Shown here: piece by piece, positions 12,201-24,200 of the stretch | Numbering within the stretch: the stretch's first letter is position 1 | Layout of the letters: every line of letters begins with the position of its first letter | Assembly (NCBI GenBank): GCA_951799405.1 | Contig: OX637343.1 | Coordinates: 10,146,524-10,210,523, forward strand | DNA length: 64,000 nt | From: Agapetus fuscipes | Taxonomy: Eukaryota > Arthropoda > Insecta > Trichoptera > Glossosomatidae | Reading direction: 5' to 3' | Notes under the pieces: model-generated | What the model saw: only the letters and a program-made list of their open reading frames with translations | Databases searched by the model: none | Told to the model about the DNA's origin: nothing | Translations under genes and position numbers: made by a program

Positions 12201-15200
12201 TTTATAACTTTTTTTGTAGACATTACTTTTGCAAATCTAATCTAATCTAATCTAATCTAAGCTGCAAAGATATATATCATTTAAGATTTATACTAAATGC
12301 ATTCCCACAAGCAGATATGTATAATTTCGCGCTAACACATGCCCCATGTGGACCTACAATATAAAAACCCAATCTCAAATGAACATAAGCCTTGCAACTC
12401 TTGCCGTCCTTCCCTGAAACAGGGGTGACATTGGCAAAGTGAACCAATTTTTATATTATGGGTGGTCAGCCGCATAACAACCTATAAGTCAAGGAACATA
12501 CATGACAAATTACATTTTTTTAAATCAAAGAATAAAAATAACAATATATACATGGACATAAAAAAACTAAATCATAAAACCAATTTCACTTTAACAAACC
12601 CTAGCCGCCAACATCACAGATCAACCGCCATTTCTTTCTATCCTTGCATACTTCTTTCATTTCCTCCAGAGTCATAACCTTCTTCATACAAGCTCTTCTT
12701 TTATTATGACTCTGGATATTCCATTCATTCGCAATTTCGGATATTTGGTCCATCCATACCTTTCTCGGTCTTCCATCATCCATCTATTCAACATATACTT
12801 TCTTCGTCAGTCTTTCCTCATTCATTCTCTCCATATGCCCAAACCATCTTAACAAACTTCTTTTAATCTTCACTTTCACACTTTCTTTTGCACCACATTC
12901 TTTTCTTACAAAATCATTCCTCACCCTGTCACTCCGTTTTTTCCCAATCATACTTCTTAGAAAGTCCATTTCAACAGTATGGACTTTACTAATTTCACTT
13001 TCATTCACCGTCCAGGCCTCGCTTCCATACATCAAGGTGGGTAAAAGTATGCCACTGCGTACCGCCAATCGAGCATTTTTAGATATGTTTTGATTTTTGA
13101 CGATACAAGCTGTGGCACCCAGTACACACCTGCCCTTCATTACTCTTCTTTCAAGTTCACCTGTCATTCTTCCATCTTTCTCAAACTTACTTCCCAAGTA
13201 TACAAACTCATTTACCACATCAACATTCATTCCGTTTATTCTAAATTCGTAGTTCGTATTTTCTTCATTTCTTTCAAAAATCAAAACTTTCGTCTTACTT
13301 GCATTCAATTTCAAATAATTACCTAGCAGAGCTTTGTTCAATCTAAAGAGCATCGTTTGCAATTCTACTGCTGAGTCCGATACAAGAACAGCATCATCCG
13401 CATACAGTAGAACACTCACTTTGCTCTCTCCTATCATTAATCCACAATCATCAAGTCTAGCATCTCGAACACACTTGTCCATGACTATGTTAAATAGCCA
13501 TGGGCTCATCACACATCCTTGCCTTACACCCTTAAAAACTTCAAACCATTCACTATACTCATCATCAATACGAACACATGCTGTACTATTTTCATAGTTT
13601 GCATGCACCGCACCTAGGAGAGCCCCATTCACTCCGTATGCTTTCAAAACATCCCATAACATACCTCTGTCTACTGAGTCAAAAGCCTTTTCCAGATCTA
13701 CAAAGGCCGTGAACAGCTTCCGCCTCACCGACAATTGTTTTTCAACAAGTTGTCGTAGAGTAAAAATCTGATCAACAAATTGCAAATCAAATATTTATTT
13801 TATAGGTAGATTGATTAAACATACATGTATGAAAGGTGATGGCATGAAACATTTATAACACTCAATGAAAAAAAAAACAGTCATTTTTATGTAACAAACG
13901 ATTGAGAAAGGTACACACAAACCATGTTGCTTTTGAGAAATTTACATACTTGGCGATAGAGACCAAAGAGTTCATACCTAGAACTGGAGCATCATTGTCC
14001 AAGAATCTCATGAGTAGACTCTGGAATATTGGTGGGCCACCGTATATGCCAGCTCCAGAACTTATTGACTCCTTGTCATCACAATTGTTCCCTAAAATAA
14101 ATTACAAAAAAAAAACATAAGAACATATTAGTTTAGATGGCGATGGGACAATTTTTGAGGAGTTTTTGACCTATATTCAAGTTAGAATGAGAATTCATTA
14201 AATGGAGAAAGTTCCCCATTCACATTATGTGTATGCGGTTTAGCATAAGTCATGGAAGCATGTGAGCACATTTTCATTCAAGCAGTAGCAATGCGTCATT
14301 GAAGGATGATGAAGATCATCCCTATGGATGAAATAAGAAAATTAGATTGATCGAAGACGCCAAGATCCTCCCCAGGTTGTTGTGCAATTATTGTTGTTGA
14401 TGATTATGGGTAAACTTGGTTGTGGATGGGTTTTTAAGAATGGGGTTTTATATTAAGGGTAAAGACGTGTACATAAAATAGTGAAGAAGTGTTTGATATC
14501 ATTGGAATGTATTTTTACCGTGATGGTCTTGCGGTGCAGGTGACCTGGCCAGAAGTTGCTGTTGTCTTCTGTCCAGAAGGGCCGCGGCCGCCACGGCTCG
14601 ATGCTCCCCCCAACGGTGACTGCACACTGCCCACTCGCACAACACCAACACCACAGAGTAACTGCATGCCCATTCCTGAACAGACAAATAGAGAAATGTA
14701 AGGAGATGGCCTTCAAATCATAAGAAGTCTTTCTAGCTTTATATCCCAAGAAGTTAGTCTGTATGTTCCGGTCAAAATAAGCCAGCAGACTACATTGGCT
14801 GGGTCACATCCATGGAAAGCCTGGAAAAGATTGTTGTGATCACGGCCCAAGTGGACGCAAGACAATGTGAAGACCCAGATTAAAGTGGCTAGTTGGAGTG
14901 AAGGCTGGCCGGTATAAGTAAGGGCTGTAGGAGGAAGGTGTTGGACAAGCAGTTGGGTGGCTGCGGTTGATCAAGGCAGCCAGAATCCACCCTGGGTTCT
15001 TGATTATAGTCAATTTTTGCAGGCAACATAAGCATGGTCTATCTTTACTCTCAAGATGCAGAACTAACCTGCCAAAGATTATGACTGTAGGAAGGGCAAT
15101 GGCTATGTTCAATATGATCTCCTTCTTGGTAGATATCTTCCACCTGAGTGAGAATATTATAATAAGTAAAGTTCCTCCGTCTTTGAAGGTAGCACACATC

Positions 15201-18200
15201 ACGCCAATCCTTAAAAAGCCACAGTTGGATCCCGGTGATCCCTCAAATTATAGACCTGTGTCAAATCTGCCATTCTTGTCGAAGGTGCTGGAGCGGATTG
15301 TCTCGCGGCGGTTGGTATCCTATCTGGATGCAAGCGGCTTAATGCCTAAGAGGCAGTCTGCATACCGGAAATATCACTCAACAGAAACCGGTATGCTCAT
15401 GCTTGTATCGGATATGATATCAGCTGTGGAGTGTGGTAATCTAGCCTTACTGGCGCTTCTTGATATGAGTGCGGCCTTTGACACAGTAAGTCACCCAATT
15501 CTTATTGAGAGATTGGAGGTGTCATTTGGTTTGACCGGAGGGGCTTTGGCGTGGTTTTCTTCCTATCTGGTGGAGCGCAGACAGGCGGTGCGTATTTGTG
15601 ATAGTGTTTCACCTACCTACTCGCTGTCTTCCGGGGTCCCACAGGGCTCTGTGCTGGGTCCGATCCTTTTCATATTGTATACTGCTGAGATTGAGAGTAT
15701 TGTTGAAAAATGGGGCCTCATCGCACACTCATATGCAGATGACTGGCAAATATACTCTCATTCTCGGCCAGACATGGCTGAGGACCTCAGTTGCAGGGTC
15801 TCTGGGTGTATCGCGGAGGTCGGTGGGTGGATGAGGAACAATGGCCTAATCTTAAACATGGATAAGACGGAGATACTCTGGGCAGCCACATCGAGGCGTG
15901 ACCACCTTCTGGTGAATAGAGTACCACTCTCCATAGGAGGTAAGCTAATCCAGCCTTCTGATTCGGTAAGACTTCTAGGAGTCTTACTGGATCGTAACCT
16001 GACACTGGATAGGCAAATATATGCCACAATAGCTTCTTCTTTTTTTTCGCTTCGCCAAATAAAGGCAATAAGAAAATGTCTGCCGTCAGATGCGGTTAAG
16101 ACCCTGGTGAGTGCGTTTGTGATGTCTCGGATTGACTATTGCTCGACGCTTTATAGTGGTCAGCCGAAGAAACAGTTTAATCGCTTTCAATCTGTGTTGA
16201 ATTCGGCAGCAAGACTCATATTCGGGATTCCCAAATTCGCTCACATCACCCCGCTGTTAAAAAAACTTCATTGGCTTCGTTTCCCGGAGAGGGTGGTCTT
16301 CCGTGTTTGTTTAATGGTATATAAAGCCATCAATGGCTTGGCCCCACCTTATCTGGCTGATATGATTTCACCTGTTGAAATGGGTGTTAGGAGGCAGACA
16401 CTCAGATCTGCGGGTGATGGAGTAGTCAATTTGGTTCAGCCGCGCCGTCAGATTCGTACAAACTTCGGAGACCGCGCTTTCCGTGTTGCGGGGCCGGTGG
16501 AGTGGAACAGACTGCCACCCGGAGTGAAGAACTCCAAATCTGTGGGTGTATTTCGAGGAGCACTCAAGGCACACTTGTTTAGAAAGTCTTATCCATGATC
16601 GGAGAGGGCCCTTGAGGTGTGACACACACAAAAACGGCGCTCTCTTATCATGTGTAATTTAAAATAAATCAGCCTGTTATTATTATTATTATTATTAAGT
16701 AGGCATTGCATGAAATGTATATTATTTTCTAAAACAATACTCGCACAAGAACCTTTTGTTTCAGTTTTCTAAAACCAAAAAATTATAGCGTCTCTTAGGC
16801 CTGGTATTTTCAATGTTGGCATAGCTTATACTGAATGAAAAGGAAGCACTTCTTTTCATTGCATGGGTGGTTTTTATTATCAGTTTAAGTCATATAAACC
16901 AACGTTGAAATTACTGGGCTTTAGAAAATGGGAAAATGAATAGCTTAGATTGATTACTTACAGGATCTCTGGTTTCGGAGTTGCCATCCTTGCTGTTTTG
17001 ATTGGGCGAGTTGGACACAGGGTTGCTGGAGCTGCCAAATATCTTAGTGTACAGGACGTCCAGACTGTTGCCGTCCACGCGGTCAAACGAGTGCCGATCC
17101 AGGGCTTCCAACACGGCCAAAACACGGGTCGTGTTTGTACCTGCAAAGATACATACTGTCAATTTTCAAAAGCTACTTATTCATCGAGTGAAAATCTATT
17201 TTTGAATCAAATTGAAATCGTTTTTGAATGAATTTGTTGTCAAAAAAAACAACTTTCTCCAGACTTTTTCATTTCTTCATCTAAGCAGGGTGTATGTTCA
17301 TTTGAGATTTGGGTTCTTATGTTTTAGATTTACATGCGGCACGTACAAGCCCAAACTTATACATAACTGCTTGTGAGAATGCATATAATTTGGATTCCCA
17401 ATGTTACATTTGTTTGCAACATAGATTACATTACCATTAGAAAAGATACCATTTCCAGTTTACCTTGTGAGCTGGTCTGCCATTTGTCAGCGCACCATTT
17501 GTTCTTGGCGCGCTTGCTTCTCATATTGATCTCGTGTTGGGCATCAAAAATCTGCAACAATATTTAACAGTTTGTGTATTGACATTGTGAAGATTAATTT
17601 TAAAATAATAATGTAAGGTAAGGTAAATAGGTCCCGAATCGCCACATGCGACCCCTTAGGGGACAGCGCAGGCAAGACGTTACACTATATGTGTAGATTA
17701 GTTGCATTGTATGTAACAAATAAAACTCAATGTTTTTTTTGCGAGTTGGAACTATTTTCTCGAGCGCTTTTGGATTTGTATTGTTCTCTTTTAGATTTGA
17801 TGGTGGTTCTCTTGATAATTGTGTGATAACACCGAAAGCACTGGAGGAAATAAATCACCACGCGAAGAATAATTTTGTGTTTATACTTTAATATATAATC
17901 TAAGTTGCTAAGATATATTACAATCTATAATAATAATCTATAATCTAAGTTGCAAGGATATATTCATTTAAAGCTCTCAGATGTATGCCCACAAACCAAC
18001 AAGTGTAGTTCGCGCTTACAAATGCTGAATGTGTACTTACAAATAAAATCCAAACCTCAAATGAACATAAGCCCCACAACTTTTGCCGACCTTCCCTGAA
18101 ACAGGGGTGACATTGGCAAAGTGTACAATCAAGATACATATTCAAGCATTCTACCAACTGAGCCATCGACCGGGGTTTTTACGAGCTTGTTCGTTGCTAC

Positions 18201-21200
18201 AAAGTGCCAATTCTCAAGCACGACCCAATTGCTGTAAAACTGGATGGACCTTCTGTGACCAATCTTTGGTCCAGGCAATGAATTTTATAACCCAACGAAG
18301 AGCATTTTTGAAAATATAAATGGTACATTTTTGGTGCTCCCCCGGGATTTGAACCCATGACCTTGACTTGAGGTTGGTATGCGGCTGACCACCTATACTG
18401 TAAAAAATGGTTCACTTTCCATTCAAGGCCATCAAAAGTTGCAGGGTTTATGTTCATTTGAGATTGAGTTTTTATGTTGTAAGTCCACATTCAGCATTTG
18501 TTAGCGCGAACTAATACGTGTCTGCTTGTGTATCTTTGCAACTTAGATTATAGATTATTATAGACCTTCCATTTACGAGTCAGAAGCGTTACCACTAGAA
18601 TACGGACCGGGCTATGACAATAACAGGAAATGGTTAGTTTACCATTCTAGGGTATTTGTTGAACGGCTTATCCATGTAGGGGTCTGGCAGGGCGCTCAGA
18701 GGAACAGGCAGGAGGTCCAGGGGACTGCCGTGGAGGGCTGACCTTCCATCTGGGACTGGAGACCACACCAACGCCATGGGGCACTCCAGGCAAATAATCT
18801 GCAATTAAATCATATTGTATTAACCTCCATCTGGCCATCGGAAGTAAGTAAGTAAGTATTAACCTCCACCTGGTCCGGTCGATAGCTCAGTTGGTAGAGT
18901 GCTTGCATTCCATGCCGTGGGCTCGGTTTTGAATCCCACCGAGGGTGTCAGAAATGATTTCCCATCACGGTGTGTATTTCAAACCCCAAAAAAATCCCGG
19001 TAAGGTTTACTCAGCCTTTACAAGAAATGTGTACCAGCCCCCTCGGGAGCTGGGAAACCCCCACTTCAACTGAAGGGGTTGGTTTAAGGCCGGCCCCATT
19101 ACCGGTAAAAATAGGTTCGACTCGCCACATGCAAACCCTTCGCGGATAACGTGGCAAGAAGTTACACTATATGTGTAGCTTAGTTGCGTCCAGGATGCCA
19201 GAACTCGGATCTACGCTCATAGTCCTGATTTTTTTTTTTTCAGTTTTTACTCAGCAATAAGATCAAAAATCTTAACATGCATTGGATAAAACTATCCACC
19301 AAAAAACTCAAACAATGGAATTTCATTTGTGAATATTTTCGAACAAATTTTGAATTTGATCTCGTAAGCTGACGAGTTTAAAGATGAAATTGTCATTTTT
19401 TTTTACATGGCACACACACATAACAACAAAAAAGCATCTAACATCTTGTAATTCTTTCCAACTTCCTAAGCTTGATATCCGTGGCAACATATAATTGGGC
19501 ATGTTTTTTGTAATTGCTATTATTTATTTCTTATGTAACGCTGTTTGTTGTCCTACTAAAATAAAATAAAATAAAAAAGGTTTTGTTAACATTACAAAGC
19601 TTCTCTACTCTGTAACATTTATGTACTTACCTGGCCTACTATTTTAAATAATCATAATATTACGAGGGAGGGAAGTACATAAATGTCAATCATGATGTTT
19701 TACTAAATTATGCACTAAAAAAAACTTTTTTTCACTGTCTTTTGATTTGAGATAAGCAATCGGATAGGAGATATGTTTTGTATTTTTGGAGATATTTAAT
19801 ATCAAAACCAAGAGTTGGGTGGCTGGATAATGGCTGAAAATCGCTGACACACTAGAGGTTAACAATCAAGTGAAATCTTATGTACTCTTGCTTCCTCCAA
19901 CTTGTGTTTCCACACCAAATAATTGCACATGCCGTTATGGTTTATATTAATGCCATTTTTCTTGCAAAATTGACCAAAAGTCACCAACCATTACTAATGC
20001 AACACATGCTCATGATTTCCAAGCAAAGGTGACATTTCAGTAATGCCAACAATGCAAAAAAATAAATGATAACTGTGTTTTTTTGCCTGTTAACAGTGTG
20101 ACCGAACTCCAAATAGAATTGTTCTCTTTCTAACTAACAAAGATTTATCTTCAAATTAAGAAAAACTCTCACTTGTAATATGGTGCTGAGCTGCAAGAGG
20201 ACTTCTCTGTGATGAGGGCATGACAGCAACTCCTGGAATGGCTCCCTGACAGCGCTGGCCGGAGCTGACACAACAGCATTAGAGGTCACCGGTTTATCCG
20301 GATCCCGTTCCTTCTTAATGGTGACGCTGTTCTGGTGGACATTTGGTTTCACGTCCACCGGGTCCGAGGTGTCCATCGGCGACATTCCATTGGTGTTGGA
20401 GACTGCAACAACCATGAAAGAAATGGTAAACACGCATTAGTTGCATACAAAACCGTTGCACACAAATTATGTTAGCAGAGGACCAAACCCAGACACCCAA
20501 AAGATGGAAGACCAGCTGGTCTACTGCATCACAGGAGAGAGTTCCGGAATAAAAAGATCTAAGATAACAGAAAAAGAAAACGGAAAAGTAAAGCTACCTT
20601 TCTTGAGAAGAAACTCGAGATCCTTATTTTAGACTTTTGGTTCACGATTTGCTCGATCTGTTCTAAGAAAGGATGTTCATTGAAGGTATTTTTTACATCA
20701 TTAACAAATGTCCAACAAACTACCAAAAAACACGAGATTCTTCTTTTAGGCTTCATTTCAAGATTCATCATAGGATACTTTTCCTTAAATTGAAAAATAA
20801 ACTATTTAATCCCGATTCGTCAATGTAGAAATGAATTTCATTTACTTTATTTCTATTCAATGGTTGAGAAAGACAATTTTTGTCCCGAAACAAAACTTTC
20901 CTTTAGTGAAACAAAACAAATTGAGGGTATTCCTTTTGTACCTTGTTCCTGCAAGGCATGATCACTCTCCACCTTAGGATAGCATCTCTCCAGCAGGCTG
21001 GGGGAGTTGAGGCTCTGTATGGAGCTCTCGTGCAGCTGGTTGCACAGGGCGGCTAGCTTGCGGGCGCAGGCGTGTGCCAGGCGACGAGCCAACACAGAGC
21101 ACTGGCAGAATTCACTCATGTACTGCAAGCACAGTGGGAGAAACAACCTGCAATTGAAAACAGATGTCAATCATCAGTGATGTCTATCATAAAATGAGCT

Positions 21201-24200
21201 AGTACATTGGTCAATGAGCCTTTGTTGAAGTCTGCAACATTGTGTGGTAGATAGATAGATAGATAGATAGATAGATTTATTTTCACATTAAAGTACATGA
21301 CAGGTTTTAAACCTAATGCATACAATAATAAACAAAAACATTCACAAGTAACCGAAAATCAGCTTAGGAGAAACGGAAGCCTCTGGTGAGCGTGCTTTTG
21401 AAATAGCTGCTCCTAATCAATGGCAATCTGCAACAATTCCATAAAACAAACTTGCCATGAATCCTGCCAATACCTTGTCCTTTTCTGGTTATCACAATTA
21501 TCTTCCACAGGATTCAATGCTCCACTCGCTGTCCCAATCCAAAGGCTTTTGTTCTTACTGCATTCCCCCACTTCAACTGAAAGTGGTTGGTGTGAAGCCG
21601 GCCCCCTTATCCGTAAAAATAAATAGGTCTCGAATCGCCACATGCAACCCCTTTCGGGGATAACGCAGGCAAGAAGTCACACTATATGTGTAGCTAATAG
21701 GGCGGGTGGGGGGTTTATTGAAAAATGAATACTGAGTGGCTGAGAGATAGAATCGGCGCCTAACCCTCGTTGATCGATCAGAACGATTTAAAATAATATT
21801 TACATATGGCACTAAAGAGCAGCAGCCACATCCTTAGAGCCGCATTTGGCTATGTGGCTCGCGAGCCGCAGGTTGCCAACCCCTGGCATAGAAAGATGAA
21901 AGAAAGTAGAGAAATATCTACTCCTCCAAGTGAGGATTCAAGGTAAAATGCCAGGAAGAAAAGAACCAGATCGGAAATCAATCTGTTGACTGCATAATTT
22001 AAGACAATGGTTCTTTTTATACTTTTTTATTTATTTACACAGTCGAGGTGAGTTTTTAAGCAATGTTTTATACTCGGGGCACAGAAGTAGCAGCAACAAA
22101 GCGGAATATGTAATTCTGATGATCGGTGACCCCTCACAGAGGTGACAAAATTTAGAGAAAGTGAAGAAAGAAAGTACTAATGGAATTTTTCATAAAATAT
22201 GTTGGATGCTTCATACCTCAACAGGCCGTCATCAGCGGTCCTCTTGTCCAGCAGTTCTATGATCCAGGTAAGCATCTCATGCCGGTCGATGAGACCTTCG
22301 TCAATGAGCCAGCGGGCCAGCTGAACGCAGTAGGACCAGTGCCTGATTGCTTGTTGGACATCGGCTGCCGAGTCTCCACTCATGGAAACATTAGACCCTT
22401 TAAAATAATAAATATTGTTATTTTCCAGCAATCCAATGATCTAGGTTAGCATCTTCCAAGAGCATGCTCCGAAAACAACAAAATACAGTCCTACTTAAAG
22501 CACAACAACAAATATATATCACTGATTATATTGTTGAAGACAGTTACCTGAAGTGTTGTTGCAAGGGGAATGCAGGGAGTGCGGAACTGTATTGGTCGGT
22601 GTTTGACTTCCAGGTGCCGATGTCTGCGATGTGCTGCCAGGAGTTGATCCCGCTTGACTGGAGCTCGTCGGAGTAGAGCCCGCCTGTCCTGGGCCCGGAG
22701 TAGTGTTGCCTGAGGAAATAAATAATGGTTGAATCTTGAAGCGATCACTTAAGGAAATCTTCCTTCAAGAAATAATACAAATAAATATTATAGGAATTCA
22801 ACAAAACCTGCATTTTCAACGGTCTTGAAATGGCAAGAACATGAAATAGGCAAATCAAAAGATTTCAGACCTGTGCATGTAACAGTTTAAAGATGTTGAA
22901 AGAAAGGGAAACAAATAAACATGTAAATTAAAGGTTGAACATAACATGAACATCTGAGTTTGAGATGAGGATACCAAAATAAATTACCTGAAGATGATGG
23001 TGGGGTTTTGTCTGGGATCCCCGTGCTGGGCGGGTTTTGGTAATTCTCGGCAAGCTTGGGTATTTGGTCCTTCATAAACTTAATCAGGGTTGAAGTCCAT
23101 TCTAAAACGTAAAAACAACATTCTTCCAATAACAGTTTACATATTTTATTTGAATCACATGTAGGGAAATATATTGTCAATAAAATAATAAATACAAAGG
23201 TACATCATAAAAATTAATTACAAAACCAAAAAAACAACACATAAAATAAATGTAACATTTAATTATTTTACAGATAAATACAGACCTGTTGTGGGATCGG
23301 GAAGTTGTCTTTTCTTAATTTTTGCTTCCGACACGGCAACCGTATACGCGGAACTGAGTTTAATATACCAAGTAGCTCTTAACATAGGAACTTGATGTTC
23401 AGTCAGAGTCATAAAAATCTCTTCTTTTTTGTGAAAGATTGGCGCCTTTTTCGCCAAAGCCATCAAAGGCTTTCCACCTAAAATTAGAAAATAATATTAA
23501 TTAAAAATTAAATTGGGCTGAGATTAGATCCCTGTGGAACACCATCATACCTGCTAAATCCTTGAACCATGCTTCTACACCTTGTTTTCGAAGCAACGCA
23601 GGCCAGAAATTGTCTTTGGGGTTGATTTGTTGACGTTTTCTGCCGCAGTCGGGTAGGGCGCTCAGTTCTTCTTTGCGGGTTAGGATTCCAGAGAAGTAAG
23701 CTCCAACCTAAGATGGACATAATTTGAACATATGACAAACTTATGATACTTGCAGAAACAAGAAATGCCATCATTGTACACGAGTCATGGCCCATAATCA
23801 CGCCTAGCACCTCAAGCAATGTGATAATCTTTTTTCAGCAGATAGTAGACCAAAAGTCTATTAAATGAGCCAGTAAGGGAAATTAACATGGTATTTGGGG
23901 CCAATTTATTTGTAGTAGCTTCTCCTGGAATCATTTCTTCTTCAGTTTTTCTTAGTCAACTGCTGAAAGTAGGCCTCCCCTAATCTTCTCAATGTTTGTC
24001 TATTAGCTGCTGTGTTCAGCCATCCTCTGCCTTCACTTCCCTTGATGTCATCCATCTACCTCAGTTGGGGTCTCCCCACTGAGCTTGGACATCCTAAGCC
24101 GCCAATGGACAATACTTTCCGGCCACCTGTCATGGTTGTGCCTTACAACGTGACCTGCTCAGCGCCACTTTAAGAAGGCCACTCGCTGTACAACATCAGT

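Noticed and set aside
14967..15169. 5' extension of the CR1/L2-like frame
   Set aside because: The frame is open, but its residues do not fit the RT family; alignment with the family starts at about the AHITPILKK region.
18870..18940. tRNA-like sequences with A and B boxes (also 28256, 29150, 32060, 57590, 61315)
   Set aside because: They are heads of repeated SINEs; acceptor stems do not pair and the body continues as SINE. I call none a tRNA gene.
22180..22449. Plus-strand frame of 89 codons
   Set aside because: Antisense shadow of MED12 exon 22397-22217.
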